Shown here one piece after another: positions 1-9,029 of a stretch of DNA of 64,000 nt. The stretch comes from Holophagaceae bacterium. Its GTDB lineage: Bacteria; Acidobacteriota; Holophagae; Holophagales; Holophagaceae. The position numbers and the translations under genes were made by a program. The stretch is from contig JANYLR010000098.1 of the NCBI GenBank assembly GCA_025363715.1, forward strand, positions 16,877-80,876. The letters run 5' to 3'. The notes under the pieces were generated by a model. The model saw only the letters and a list, made by a program, of their open reading frames with translations, ran no database searches and was not told the DNA's origin. The first letter of the stretch is position 1; each line of letters opens with the position of its first letter.

Positions 1-1
1 C

Positions 2-649
2 ATCTTCACCTACCGGTGCCGGGACGATGCCATGCGACGGGGTGGCCCTGTGCCGGCCGTGACCTTCGGTGCGGAGGAATCCAAGGATGTCATCCGGATC
101 GTGCATCATCTGGAAGCCTGCGGACGGCCCCGGAACCGCATCCTCCTGCTGGGCCGCAGCCTGGGCGCCTCCGTGGGCCTGCTGGCCCTGGCCGGCCTGG
201 AGCGCGAAGGCAAGGGCCCCCTGGCGGGCATCATCTGGGAGGGCGCCCCCGCCAGCAGCCGCAGCTTCGCCGAGCGCCTGGTGCGGGGCCCGGAGGATCG
301 CGCCTGGCATGTCCTGGCGCCTCCTATCGGAGCTGTCGCCGCCTTTGCCGCCGGCCACATGGGTGGCTATGCGCCTGAGGAAACAGACCTCCTGCACCGC
401 ACGGGGGGCCTGCGCTTCGTTACCCCCAGCCTTTGTTTCCTGGCCACCCAGGATCGCCTGGCGCCACCGGAGGTCCAGCGGTCCCTGGCAGCCCGATTCC
501 AGGACGGGCGCGTGATCGAAGTATTGACCTGGCACCTGCATTGCGCCGATGCGCTGGGACCCGCCTATACAAACGCCATCCAGGCAGCGGTGACCACCTG
601 GTTCCCGGAAACGGAAAGGGGCCCCGCGGGGCCCCGTCCAATGCGATGA
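2..649 (+). CDS. Alpha/beta hydrolase, 5' end cut by window edge
   Basis: The frame is open to the left edge, so the N terminus is missing; an internal Met lies at 32. The visible part carries a nucleophile elbow of the GxSxG type (GRSLGAS, about 43 residues after that Met). A plausible acid (D in ATQDRLAPP) and a late His (WHLHC) follow in the usual order, so the triad is complete. It is probably a serine hydrolase of the dienelactone hydrolase or prolyl-oligopeptidase-like type; the substrate cannot be told. The 3' end contains a perfect 18-nt GC palindrome (618-635) and ends 6 nt from the convergent CsgG-like gene, so the palindrome may serve as a shared transcription stop. Confidence 0.7.
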   Translation: MFTYRCRDDAMRRGGPVPAVTFGAEESKDVIRIVHHLEACGRPRNRILLLGRSLGASVGLLALAGLEREGKGPLAGIIWEGAPASSRSFAERLVRGPEDRAWHVLAPPIGAVAAFAAGHMGGYAPEETDLLHRTGGLRFVTPSLCFLATQDRLAPPEVQRSLAARFQDGRVIEVLTWHLHCADALGPAYTNAIQAAVTTWFPETERGPAGPRPMR

Positions 650-655
650 CTGGTA

Positions 656-1393
656 CTACTCGTCTTCGTTGGCCGAGACGGTGGCACGCAGCAGCTTCGG
701 CGTGATGCGGGTAACGATGGGTTCGAACACCTTGTTCACCAGTTCCTCATCGTAGGAAACCTCGGCTCCGGTCCCGGCGACCTTCACGCTGGTATCCGAA
801 ACCTTATCTTCATCCTTCCAGGCTCCCAGGATTTCTCCGGTCTCCACCTCGATGAGACGGATATCGAGGCGGCCCGTGAAGGAGGCCTTCTTGACGTTGA
901 CGCTACCCGCTACGGCGCCGGCCATGCCATCGCCCGTGACCTTGCCCACCAGGGCACCCACGCCCCAGCCTGTCCCGAAGCCACCTTCCTTGTAGGCGAA
1001 GCGGGTGATCTTGCCGGTCATCACGTACTTCACGCCCAGCAGCTTGCCGATCTTCTGGACGGTGGCGGTATCCACTTCGCCACTCTGCTGGAAGTTCAGT
1101 TCCCCGCGGATCTCAGCCAGCCGCTCCCGCTCGATGACACGGATCTTGTTCTTGCCCTTGTCGACGATCTCGGTGGTGAACATGTCTCTGATCTGGTTGG
1201 AGATGGTGCTCATGTTGTTGCCCCAGCCGCCGTGGCGCCAGCCGTGCCATGCATCAGGCGCCGCCTTGAAATCCAGGATGGCGATGCGCGGCAGCTTGGC
1301 CTTGTCCTCCTTGGACATCTTTTTCTGCGCAAAGGCCGGGGCGGCCAGAGCCAGCACCGCTAGACAGGAGACGAGCAGCTTATGAAGGCGCAT
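656..1393 (-). CDS. CsgG-like secreted protein
   Basis: This 245-residue protein has a clear signal peptide (about residues 1-22, ending AFAQ). The body resembles the CsgG/curli-assembly fold: an early IAILDF strand, then a stretch about forming and naming a regulator-like element (VIERERLAEI), LGVKYVMTGKITRF, and a late LDIRLIEVETGEILGAW segment. No lipobox Cys is present, unlike true CsgG, so it is more likely a periplasmic relative than the curli pore. A GGAG ribosome-binding site lies 5 nt before the ATG. It follows the HU/IHF gene by 24 nt on the same strand and is probably cotranscribed. Its role is unknown. Confidence 0.65.
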   Translation of the reverse strand: MRLHKLLVSCLAVLALAAPAFAQKKMSKEDKAKLPRIAILDFKAAPDAWHGWRHGGWGNNMSTISNQIRDMFTTEIVDKGKNKIRVIERERLAEIRGELNFQQSGEVDTATVQKIGKLLGVKYVMTGKITRFAYKEGGFGTGWGVGALVGKVTGDGMAGAVAGSVNVKKASFTGRLDIRLIEVETGEILGAWKDEDKVSDTSVKVAGTGAEVSYDEELVNKVFEPIVTRITPKLLRATVSANEDE

Positions 1394-1417
1394 GGGGACT
1401 CCGTGGATACCAAGGGT

Positions 1418-1714
1418 TCAGTCGTCGATGAGCTTGCTGCGCAATTCCTTGCCCAGCTTGAAATAGACCACGCGCTTGGGCGGCACCTGGATGCTTTCCC
1501 CGCTGCGCGGGTTCCGGCCCTGGCGGGCACGGCGGTCCCGGAGGCGGAAGCTGCCGAACCCGCGCAGTTCCACGCCTTCGCCGGTCTTGAGGGACTCAAT
1601 GATGCTCTCCAGGAAGGTGTTCACCAGGAGATCAGCATCTTTCTTCCCCAGTTCCAATCGCTCCATCAAATGCCGGGAGAGATCAGCCTTGGTGAGGGTC
1701 TCCATCGCTTCCAT
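1418..1714 (-). CDS. HU/IHF family DNA-binding protein
   Basis: At 98 residues this is the usual length for a bacterial HU/IHF subunit. The N-terminal helices (LTKADLSRHLMERL) and the DNA-arm region are recognisable: GFGSFRLRDRRARQGRNPRS, then a basic arm and the IHF-like C terminus KLGKELRSKL. The tail favours an IHF-type subunit over HU, but alpha versus beta cannot be assigned. GGAG lies 5 nt upstream of the ATG at 1714, which supports that start over the Met three codons later. It bends DNA in nucleoid organisation or in assembly of regulatory complexes. It heads a two-gene unit with the CsgG-like gene. Confidence 0.88.
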   Translation of the reverse strand: MEAMETLTKADLSRHLMERLELGKKDADLLVNTFLESIIESLKTGEGVELRGFGSFRLRDRRARQGRNPRSGESIQVPPKRVVYFKLGKELRSKLIDD

Positions 1715-1814
1715 GGGAACTCCGAGGGGTGAGGTGGCCTAAGTGACTTGAGGGCAGTCCTCAATAAATCCCCATCTGTGCCCTGCGGTCAAGGGGGACA
1801 TCTTCATCTATTTG

Positions 1815-1843
1815 AAAAAAAGGGGGCCGAACGCCCCCCTTTT
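1815..1843 (-). terminator. Rho-independent terminator of pepA
   Basis: On the minus strand a GGGGG...CCCCC hairpin with a short loop is followed by a run of seven Ts, about 20 nt after the pepA stop codon. It is a canonical intrinsic terminator. Confidence 0.85.
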
Positions 1844-1863
1844 GAACCAGATGGGTGGGTCTC

Positions 1864-3336
1864 CTAGTCCATGAGCCATTCCAGGAGGAAGCGGGGGCCT
1901 TCGCCGCTGCCGCCGTGGGTGCGGTAGTCCCGCTCCTTGCCGGACCAGCTTCCCGACAGGTCCACATGGGCCCAGGAAGCCGTACCCACGAATTCCCGCA
2001 GGAAGAGGCCAGCCGTGATGGTGCCCCCCCAGCGGATGCCCGTGATGTTCTTCAGGTCGGCCAACGGGCTCTTCAGCAGGTCCGTGTACTCCTCCACCAG
2101 GGGCAGCTGCCAGAGATACTCCCCGACAGAGCCACCGGCGTCCAGGAGCCGGTCCACCAGCCGCTGGTCCGTGCCCATCACCGCGGAGACGCCATCGCCC
2201 ATGGCGATGAGGGCGGCCCCAGTCAGGGTGGCCAGATCCACCACGTGGTCCGCGCCCTGTTCCCCGGCCAGGTGGAGCAGATCGGCGAGGACCAGACGAC
2301 CCTCGGCGTCCGTATTGAGCACCTCGATGGTTTTCCCGCTGCGGCTGCGAAGCACGTCCCCGGGCTTGTAGCTGGAGCCCGAAGGCATGTTCTCCACCAG
2401 GCCCATGAGGCCCGTCACCTGGACCGGCACTTCCAGCTGGGCGCAGGCCACGAGGGTGGCCAACACGATGGCGGCGCCGGTCATGTCGTCCTTCATGGTC
2501 TCCATGCCGGAGGCATCCTTGAGGGAGAGGCCACCCGAATCGAAGCAGACGCCCTTGCCCACCAGCACCACGTGCTTCTTGGGCTTCTCCTTGGGCTTGT
2601 ACTCGAGCTTGACGACCCGGGGCGGGCGGACGCTGCCCTGGCCCACCGCCAGCACGGAGCGGAAGCCTCCCTTTTCCAGGGCGGGCACATCCAGGACCTC
2701 GCAATGGAGCTTGTGCTGTTTCGCGAGCTTGACGACCAGGTCAGCGAAGACCTCGGGGTAGAGGTCGCCAGCGGGCGTATTGGCCAGGTCCCGGACCCGG
2801 TGACAGGCAGCCACACCCGCTTCGACCACGGGCAACTTGCGCCGCGCCTTGCGGGTGTCATCGCCGTTGGTGAAGATTTCGATGGAGGAGAACTGCTTGG
2901 GTTCAGGTTTTCCACTCTTGAAGGTGACGAGATCGTAATTGGCGAGCAGGGCGCCTTCAGTCACGGCCACCTGCACCGCATCGTGATCCAGGGTCGAGGT
3001 TGAAGGAGATAGCACACCAATCTTCTTCCATTTTTTCTTGAGGCAGAAGCGTCCTGCGGTACCCACGGCTTTGCGAATTTTGTTGAGTGTCACCTTCTCT
3101 TCATCCCCAAGGCCGACCAGCACCATCCAGCGGCTTTCCTTGACCCCATTCGGGTGATGCAGAGGCACGACTTCAAGATAGTCCGCCTTGAAATCCTCCT
3201 CATCCATCACCTGCCGGGCGACTTTACTGATGGCAAGGGGGAGGCGATGGCGTTCCCGTCCAGAAAACACTGGCACGATAAGCACGTCACCTGCGAAATC
3301 CTTGCCGGTTTGAGAGCTGATATCCACTGAAGGCAT
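1864..3336 (-). CDS. pepA: Leucyl aminopeptidase (M17)
   Basis: This 490-residue protein is full length for a PepA family member. The family removes N-terminal residues from peptides using two metal ions in a cytosolic hexamer. The metal-site motifs are intact: GKGVCFDSGGL (K261, D266), the MKDDM segment near 281-285, and the signature NTDAEGR at 341-347 with D343, E345 and R347. The N-terminal macro-like domain spans about residues 1-165. An AGGAGG site lies just before the ATG. The gene is monocistronic, with its own terminator downstream and an AT-rich region upstream facing the divergent pabB. Confidence 0.95.
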   Translation of the reverse strand: MPSVDISSQTGKDFAGDVLIVPVFSGRERHRLPLAISKVARQVMDEEDFKADYLEVVPLHHPNGVKESRWMVLVGLGDEEKVTLNKIRKAVGTAGRFCLKKKWKKIGVLSPSTSTLDHDAVQVAVTEGALLANYDLVTFKSGKPEPKQFSSIEIFTNGDDTRKARRKLPVVEAGVAACHRVRDLANTPAGDLYPEVFADLVVKLAKQHKLHCEVLDVPALEKGGFRSVLAVGQGSVRPPRVVKLEYKPKEKPKKHVVLVGKGVCFDSGGLSLKDASGMETMKDDMTGAAIVLATLVACAQLEVPVQVTGLMGLVENMPSGSSYKPGDVLRSRSGKTIEVLNTDAEGRLVLADLLHLAGEQGADHVVDLATLTGAALIAMGDGVSAVMGTDQRLVDRLLDAGGSVGEYLWQLPLVEEYTDLLKSPLADLKNITGIRWGGTITAGLFLREFVGTASWAHVDLSGSWSGKERDYRTHGGSGEGPRFLLEWLMD

Positions 3337-3485
3337 GAGAGTTCCTCCTGGAAAAAGAGCCTAGAGCTGATTCATATAAAAGAAAAGGGTCTTTTTCGTT
3401 CATTATTTGTCATGACTGCACAATTTATTAACGGCAACTTTTTCCACACTAGCCTTGTAGGACAAAGCCGGGTTCCAATGGGGTC
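3337..3485. promoter_or_regulatory. Divergent AT-rich promoter region pepA/pabB
   Basis: This 149-nt gap between two divergent genes is markedly richer in A and T than its surroundings. It holds a TATAT stretch and an A/T-rich run around 3375-3440, so promoters for both genes should lie here. I cannot assign convincing -35 and -10 pairs by eye. Confidence 0.4.
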
Positions 3486-4775
3486 ATGTCCTTTTTGGAT
3501 CTCGTCCCCCGGCATCGCCAGCCCTTTCCGCTTCCGGGCCCCTGGCCTGCCTGCGTCAAGGACCTCCTGCGCCCAGGGGGGGCTTGGCTCCAGTCCGGCG
3601 ATTCCGGGGAAGGCCTGCTTGCCATGCCCGGTCCGGCCCTGGTCTCCGCCTGGGATGGTCTGGCCTGGATCACTCGGCTGGAGGGAGTGGTGCTGGAGCT
3701 GCCCCCCTGGGCTGCCCTGGAAGGGGTCCTGGGCCTCCAGGCAGGTCCCTGGATCGGCGCCGCCACCTTCGAACTGGCCTGCGACGAAGCGGCTCTGCCC
3801 CGGCAGCCCCTGGCACCCGGAGCCCTCGGCCAGCACTGGGCGGCCGTTGCAGAAGCCCTGTGGGTCCAGGGAGACCGGGCGGAGCTCTGGTCCTGGAGCG
3901 ATGACCTCCCGGACCCGGCCCATTGGACTACCCAACCTGCCTCGTCCAAGGCCCCGGGCGATCTGTCTGTGGACCTGGCCGCCGCCTGGAGCGAGGAGCA
4001 GCACCGGGCCGCGGTGGAGCGGATCCAGGCCTGCATCCTGGATGGCGGCTTCTACGTGGCCAACCTTTGCGTGCCGTTCGAGGGGCGGTTCTGCGGCGAC
4101 CCGCTTGATCTGGCCCTGGCGGCCTTCCAGCGGGCCCGGCCTCCCTTCGGGGCCCTGCTGGACCTGGGGGGTCCCCGGCTGCTGAGCCTGAGCATGGAGC
4201 GTCTGCTGTCCCGGCGCGGAGAGCGCGTCTGGTCCCAGCCCATCAAGGGGAGTGCGCCACTGACGGGGGATTTCGAGGTGGATCGGGCCCAGGCCGAGGC
4301 CCTCCGGGCGGATCCCAAGGAGCGGGCGGAGCACACCATGATCCTCGACCTGGTGCGCAATGACCTGGGGAGGGTGGCCCAGACCGGTTCGGTCGAGGTG
4401 GTCCGGCCCATGGTCGTGGAGCCCTACCCCACCGTCCAGCACCTGGTCAGCACCGTGGAAGCCATGGCGCGGCCCGGCCTGGGCCTGGCCGACCTGCTCC
4501 GGGCGGTCCTGCCCGGCGGCAGCGTCACGGGGGCACCCAAGCACGCCGTCTGCAGCCACCTAGCTCAGGCCGAGGCCGGTCCCCGGGGCTTCTACTGCGG
4601 GGCGGTGGGCTGGATTTCGCCTGGAGGGGACCTGGATCTGGCCCTGCCCATCCGCACGGCCCAGATCGAGGGCAGCCGTCTCACCTACTGGGCCGGCGGC
4701 GGCATCACCCGGCTCAGCGACCCGGGTCGCGAGTGGGCCGAGCTGCACCTCAAGACGCGGGTGATACGAAACTGA
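3486..4775 (+). CDS. pabB: Aminodeoxychorismate synthase component I
   Basis: This 429-residue chorismate-binding enzyme belongs to the PabB/TrpE family. The chorismate domain fills the C-terminal half, with AEHTMILDLVRNDLGRV, the PTVQHLVSTVEA segment and LPGGSVTGAPK. The diagnostic residue is the Lys in QPIKGSAP (K254), where TrpE has Ala in PIAGT, so it should make 4-amino-4-deoxychorismate for folate synthesis. The N-terminal third is poorly conserved. No glutamine amidotransferase domain is fused or adjacent. Folate synthesis appears again at folP (18.6 kb). The stop codon abuts the stop of the convergent HNH gene with no gap. Confidence 0.88.
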   Translation: MSFLDLVPRHRQPFPLPGPWPACVKDLLRPGGAWLQSGDSGEGLLAMPGPALVSAWDGLAWITRLEGVVLELPPWAALEGVLGLQAGPWIGAATFELACDEAALPRQPLAPGALGQHWAAVAEALWVQGDRAELWSWSDDLPDPAHWTTQPASSKAPGDLSVDLAAAWSEEQHRAAVERIQACILDGGFYVANLCVPFEGRFCGDPLDLALAAFQRARPPFGALLDLGGPRLLSLSMERLLSRRGERVWSQPIKGSAPLTGDFEVDRAQAEALRADPKERAEHTMILDLVRNDLGRVAQTGSVEVVRPMVVEPYPTVQHLVSTVEAMARPGLGLADLLRAVLPGGSVTGAPKHAVCSHLAQAEAGPRGFYCGAVGWISPGGDLDLALPIRTAQIEGSRLTYWAGGGITRLSDPGREWAELHLKTRVIRN

Positions 4776-5282
4776 TCAGGCTGCGCTGGCCCGCTTGAGG
4801 AGCTGCTCGAACTGCTCGAAGAGGTGGGCCCGGGGGCCCTTGGGCTGGCGCTTGAGGACCATGCCCGCCTGTTCCGGAGTCCGGCCCCCCTTGGCCTGGT
4901 TGCAGTGGAGACAGCAGCCCACCAGGTTCTGCCAGGTGGTGGAACCGCCCTGGCAGAGCGGGACTACGTGATCCACCGTGGTGGCCTTCTTCAGACAACC
5001 CTCGTATTGGCAGAGGTAGTGATCCCGACGGAGGACCCGCCGTTCCAGGCGACCCAGCAGCAGCTTGGAGTCGCTACAGGCCTGGGCGTGGGGGAAGATG
5101 ATCAGCTCCAGCCTGCCTGCCAGGTCCCTGTGCCGCTCGAAGGTCGCCGGGTTGAGCACATGGGCCCTTCCTGAGACCACAGCACAGAGGGCACGGCGGC
5201 GGCTGACTTCTTGCATGGGGACGTAGTTCCGGTCCACGGCGATCACCTCGCCGAGCCCGTGACGTTCCCTCCCCTTATGCAT
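4776..5282 (-). CDS. HNH endonuclease
   Basis: This is a 168-residue protein with an HNH nuclease domain in its C-terminal half. DHVVPLCQGG supplies the first His, WQNLV the Asn and CCLHCNQAKGG the last His. Flanking Cys pairs (CQYEGC and CCLHC) probably bind a structural zinc. The N-terminal VDRNYVPMQEVSRRRAL block is typical of the free-standing chromosomal HNH proteins found in many phyla, whose role is not established. ATG at 5282 is taken as the start; a GTG one codon earlier is possible. No phage or intron context is visible. Confidence 0.85.
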   Translation of the reverse strand: MHKGRERHGLGEVIAVDRNYVPMQEVSRRRALCAVVSGRAHVLNPATFERHRDLAGRLELIIFPHAQACSDSKLLLGRLERRVLRRDHYLCQYEGCLKKATTVDHVVPLCQGGSTTWQNLVGCCLHCNQAKGGRTPEQAGMVLKRQPKGPRAHLFEQFEQLLKRASAA

Positions 5283-5337
5283 CACACCCCCGGTGTTTGC
5301 CCGAATCCTAAGGCATTCTCCCGAATTGTGAAGTGAA

Positions 5338-6609
5338 TTATTCCTCGCTGTACGGGCCCGACAGCGTGGCCAGCGCCTCCGGCTCGGGCAGGGCTTCCAC
5401 CCCAGCCAGACGCTTCTCCATGCGTTCCTTGCCTTTGGAGACTTCGCCCAGCTTCGTGCTGGCCTCGTCGAGTTTTTTCTGGACCACCGCCAGGGATTCC
5501 CCGAATTTCCCGAATTCGGTCTTCACCTGGCCCAGGACCTTCCAGACTTCGCCGCTCTGCTTGGTGATCGCCAGGGTCTTGAATCCTACCTGGAGGCTGT
5601 TGAGGAAGGCGGTGAGAGTGGTGGGACCCACGAAGGTCACCTTGCATTCCCGCTGCAGTCGCTCCAGCAGGCCCGGCCGCCGCAGGGCTTCCGCATAGAG
5701 ACCCTCGAAGGGCAGGAAGAGCAGGGCGAAATCGGTGCTGTAGGGCGGGGCGATGTACTTGTCGCGGATGTCCCGGGCTTGGGAGAGCAGCCGGACCTCC
5801 AGGGCCCGGCCCGCCGTCTCCACCGCCGCGAGATCGCCGAGTTCGTAGGCCTCCATAAGCCGCTGGTAGTCCTCCAGGGGGAACTTGGCATCGATGGGCA
5901 GCCAGACGGTGGCGCCCTCCTCGGGGCCCGGCAGCTTCACCGCATACTCCACCACCTCCGGCGAGCGGGGCCGGATCTTCACGTTCGTCGCGTACTGCCC
6001 GGCCGATAGGAACTGCTCCAGCAGGGCACCCAGCTGAGCCTCGCCGAGCACGCCGCGGGTCTTCACGTTGGTGAGGGCCCGCTTCAATCCCCCCACATCC
6101 TGAGCCAGGCTCTGCATCTCGCCCAGGCCCTTCTGGACCAGCTCCAGACGCTGGGCCACGAGGTTGAAGCTTTCGCCCAGCCGCTTTTCCAGGGTCTCGT
6201 GCAGCTTCTCGTCCACCGTGCGCCGCATCTGTTCCAGGCGTTCCTCGTTGGAGGTCTGGATGGCCTCCAAGCGCTTCTCCACCTGCTGCTGGACCTGGTT
6301 CAGCTGGGTGGCCTGCTCCTCCCGCGAGGCCCGCAGGGCCTCCTGCGTGACCGCCGCCAGGAGCCGGAACCCCTCCGCGAGTTTTTCCGCCTGGGCGGTC
6401 CTGAGCTCGCCGAGCTCCGCCATCAGGGGCCGGAGCTGGGCGACCAGCGCCTGCTGCGACTCGATCCGGTCCCGGGAGGCCAGCTCCTCCGCGTGGCGGC
6501 GCAGAGTCTCGAAGGGCGCGGGATCCGCAGGGGGCTTCCGGAGGCCGGCCCACAGGGCCAGCGCCGCCAGCAGGCAGGTGAGGAGGGCAAGGGCGAGGAG
6601 CAGGCTCAC
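5338..6609 (-). CDS. rmuC: DNA recombination protein RmuC
   Basis: I take a GTG start at 6609, giving 423 residues. The predicted protein then begins with a membrane segment (about residues 2-22, Leu/Ala rich), followed by a long Arg/Glu/Gln-rich coiled coil to about residue 190. The RmuC domain comes next, recognisable by VKTRGVLGEAQLGALLEQ, LPIDAKFPLEDYQRL and LLFLPFEGLYAEALRR. Family members limit DNA inversions and rearrangements; the domain is nuclease-like. It is the last gene of the leftward operon, 7 nt after tsaE. The open frame extends farther upstream, but that part is not RmuC-like. Confidence 0.9.
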   Translation of the reverse strand: MSLLLALALLTCLLAALALWAGLRKPPADPAPFETLRRHAEELASRDRIESQQALVAQLRPLMAELGELRTAQAEKLAEGFRLLAAVTQEALRASREEQATQLNQVQQQVEKRLEAIQTSNEERLEQMRRTVDEKLHETLEKRLGESFNLVAQRLELVQKGLGEMQSLAQDVGGLKRALTNVKTRGVLGEAQLGALLEQFLSAGQYATNVKIRPRSPEVVEYAVKLPGPEEGATVWLPIDAKFPLEDYQRLMEAYELGDLAAVETAGRALEVRLLSQARDIRDKYIAPPYSTDFALLFLPFEGLYAEALRRPGLLERLQRECKVTFVGPTTLTAFLNSLQVGFKTLAITKQSGEVWKVLGQVKTEFGKFGESLAVVQKKLDEASTKLGEVSKGKERMEKRLAGVEALPEPEALATLSGPYSEE

Positions 6610-6616
6610 GGAATCA

Positions 6617-7051
6617 TCACGGCGCAGGGGGCCTGTCTGGCAGTGTCCATTCCGCCCGGCGCCCCTCCCCTTCCGTTCTGAGGTGCAGGCTGGCCACCCA
6701 GGTCGTAGGCCAGGGCCCGTCGCTGCCGGCCCACTCGACCACCAGCCGGTCGGCGGCCGTGACGATCTCTTCGAGGCCCAGGGACCAGGCGCCCCCTGGC
6801 CCAGGCCGGTAGAGATCCAGATGGAAGAGCCTGCCGCCGGGATGCTCGTAGCGGTGCAGAACGGCATACGTGGGCGAGGCCACCTCCTCGGGGTCCCCGC
6901 CCAGGCCCCGGAGGAAGCCTCGGGTCCAGGTGGTCTTGCCCGCGCCCAGGTCCCCGCTCAGCAGCCAGGCACCGCCGGGAGGGGTGAGGCGGGCCAGAGC
7001 CTCGCCATGGGCTTCGGTGGCCCTTTCGTCCGGCAGGAACACCTCAGGCAC
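6617..7051 (-). CDS. tsaE: tRNA threonylcarbamoyladenosine ATPase TsaE
   Basis: This is a 144-residue P-loop ATPase. The Walker A motif GDLGAGKTTWTRG and the following LGGDPEEVASPTYAVLHRY and LFHLDLYR blocks are characteristic of TsaE (YjeE). TsaE works with TsaB and TsaD to make the t6A modification at position 37 of ANN-reading tRNAs. I choose the GTG at 7051, which overlaps the nnrDE stop; a second GTG at 7042 would also fit. Sitting directly after nnrDE is a common bacterial arrangement. Confidence 0.88.
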   Translation of the reverse strand: MPEVFLPDERATEAHGEALARLTPPGGAWLLSGDLGAGKTTWTRGFLRGLGGDPEEVASPTYAVLHRYEHPGGRLFHLDLYRPGPGGAWSLGLEEIVTAADRLVVEWAGSDGPWPTTWVASLHLRTEGEGRRAEWTLPDRPPAP

Positions 7052-8438
7052 GCAGCAACTCGGGCAGCAGCTCGGCCATGTCCCTGGGCAGCAGGCCGGC
7101 TCCAGGCAGGCGATCCGCCGCGGCGCCGTGGAACCAGGCCGCCGCAGCCGCCGCCTCGCGCATGGGCAGACCCTGGGCCCGGAACCCCGCCACCATGCCC
7201 GCCAGCAGATCTCCGCTGCCCCCGGTGGCCATACCCGGATGCCCCGTGGGATTGATCCAGAGCTCCTCGCGGGCGCCTCCGGCAATGACGCTCTGGGCCC
7301 CTTTGAGCACCAGAACGCCCGGCTTTCCCACGGCCACCTTCCGGGCCTGAACCAGCCGCTCATCCATCAGCAGGGGTCGGGAGAGGTTGAACAGGCGCGC
7401 GAATTCTCCCGGATGGGGCGTGATGGCCGTTCCCGGACGCTCCATCCAGCGCTTCCCTTCCCCGGCCCTGAGGGCTGAGGCATCCACCACCAGAGGGCCA
7501 TCCCAATCGGGCACCGTGGAGATGCCTCCGGGACCCACGAGCAGAACGTCCGCCTCTTCGGGCACAGCGCCCTGCCAGACACGCACCATGGCCTCGGGTA
7601 GCTGGGTGGCGATCTCAGCGCGGACTTCGGGTTCCGTCAGCACGGTCACCAGACCGGCGCCCACACGGAGGGCGCCCAGCGCGGCCAGGACCGCCGCTCC
7701 GCTCATGCCCAGGCTGCCCGCCCGGATGACCACATGTCCGAAGGTGCCCTTGTGAGCATTCCAGTCCCTGGTGGGCAGGACCGGGCGTTCCAGCATCTGC
7801 AGCGAGGCCTGCGGGGTTAGCCCCAGGGGAATGGGGATGACGGTGATGTCACCACACAGCTCCCGGGCCGGCAGCAGGCCGTGACAGACTTTGCGGGCTC
7901 CGAAGCAGGCGGTCCGCAGGGCGCGAATGGCTTCGCCGGGGAGCTCTGCCGCGCTGGGATCCAGACCCGAGGGCAGATCCAGCGCCAGCACCGGCAGTCC
8001 ACTGGCATTCAGGGCCTGAACCCAGGCTGCGGCCGGCCCCTCCATGGGCCGGGAGGTGCCCAGGCCGAAGAGGCCATCCACCACCCAGCCGCGCCAAGTC
8101 CGCATGGCTTCCGCCGGATCTCCCGCGCCTTGCACCAGGCCGCCGAGGCCCTTCCAGAGCCGGGCCTGGATGGCCGCATCGCCTCGCCACTCGGGCTGGG
8201 GGAAGGGAGACCAGACGGCGACTTCCCGCCCCTGCAGGCGGGCCAGGCGGGCCAGGGCGAGGGCATCCCCGCCATTGTTTCCAGGCCCTACCAGGATCTG
8301 CAGCGGCTCGCTGGGGGGCAGCAGGGCCAAGGCCCCCAGGGCGGCGTGTTCCTGAAGGATCAGCGACGGAATGCCCCAGCCCTCGATGGCCTGGCGCTCC
8401 GCAGCCCGCATCTCGTCGGCAGTGAGGAGGGGAATCAT
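7044..8438 (-). CDS. nnrDE: Bifunctional NAD(P)H-hydrate epimerase/dehydratase
   Basis: This two-domain metabolite-repair enzyme has an N-terminal epimerase (YjeF_N, about residues 1-210, with LVGPGNNGGDALALAR). Its C-terminal ADP/ATP-dependent dehydratase spans about 220-464 and carries ITPHPGEFARLF and the ribokinase-like GMATGGSGDLLAGM. Together the domains repair hydrated NADH and NADPH. ATG at 8438 is preferred; a GTG two codons upstream is the alternative, and no strong ribosome-binding site decides between them. It lies 9 nt after purN and overlaps tsaE, so these genes form one transcript. Confidence 0.92.
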   Translation of the reverse strand: MIPLLTADEMRAAERQAIEGWGIPSLILQEHAALGALALLPPSEPLQILVGPGNNGGDALALARLARLQGREVAVWSPFPQPEWRGDAAIQARLWKGLGGLVQGAGDPAEAMRTWRGWVVDGLFGLGTSRPMEGPAAAWVQALNASGLPVLALDLPSGLDPSAAELPGEAIRALRTACFGARKVCHGLLPARELCGDITVIPIPLGLTPQASLQMLERPVLPTRDWNAHKGTFGHVVIRAGSLGMSGAAVLAALGALRVGAGLVTVLTEPEVRAEIATQLPEAMVRVWQGAVPEEADVLLVGPGGISTVPDWDGPLVVDASALRAGEGKRWMERPGTAITPHPGEFARLFNLSRPLLMDERLVQARKVAVGKPGVLVLKGAQSVIAGGAREELWINPTGHPGMATGGSGDLLAGMVAGFRAQGLPMREAAAAAAWFHGAAADRLPGAGLLPRDMAELLPELLRA

Positions 8439-8447
8439 CCCCACAGT

Positions 8448-9029
8448 CTAGAACTTTTCTGAGAGATATGCCGCCAGGGCAACCGGGAACAATTCCATTT
8501 CCGCACCATAGACCCGCTTCTGCAGGTCCTCGGTCGTATCCCCCGGCAACACGGGCACCCGCAGCTGCCGGAGGAGGCGCCCATGGTCGTATTCGCCATC
8601 CACGAGATGGACGGTGGCGCCAGATTCGGCCTCTCCAGCGTCCAGGACGGCCCGGTGGACGTGCATGCCGTACATGCCCGGGCCGCCATACTGGGGGAGC
8701 AGACCCGGATGGATATTGAGGATGCGTCCTTCCCAGCGGCGGGGCACGGCCAGCTTCTTCAGCCAGCCGCACAGGCAGATCACCTCGGCGCCGGCCTTTT
8801 CGGCGGCCTGATAACAGGCCTCCGAAAAGGCTTCATCCGATCCAAAGTCCTTGCGGACCACCACCACCGTGGCAAGGCCCTCCGTCTCCAGCCGGGGCAG
8901 GCCCAGGGCCTTGGGCGTGGAGGCCAAACCCAGCACCGGGAGCGCCGGAACCCGGCCCTCACGGCAGGCCCTGAGCAGGTTCAGGGCATTGCCACCACCG
9001 CCGGAGATGAAGAGGGCGAGCCGTTTCAC
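8448..9029 (-). CDS. purN: Phosphoribosylglycinamide formyltransferase
   Basis: This 193-residue enzyme is PurN-like. It starts with a nucleotide-binding strand ([16 protein letters not shown]). It has the [12 protein letters not shown] loop carrying the catalytic His and the [14 protein letters not shown] loop with the conserved Asp. It transfers a formyl group from 10-formyl-THF to GAR in purine synthesis. The GTG start at 9029 overlaps the pta stop codon (GTGA), indicating translational coupling. A longer upstream frame exists but only reads through pta out of frame. Confidence 0.9.
   Translation of the reverse strand: MKRLALFISGGGGNALNLLRACREGRVPALPVLGLASTPKALGLPRLETEGLATVVVVRKDFGSDEAFSEACYQAAEKAGAEVICLCGWLKKLAVPRRWEGRILNIHPGLLPQYGGPGMYGMHVHRAVLDAGEAESGATVHLVDGEYDHGRLLRQLRVPVLPGDTTEDLQKRVYGAEMELFPVALAAYLSEKF

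Noticed and set aside
4776..5282. HNH nuclease as part of a defence or mobile island
   Set aside because: It is flanked directly by housekeeping genes (pabB and rmuC), with no restriction, toxin or phage partner. It resembles chromosomal free-standing HNH proteins.
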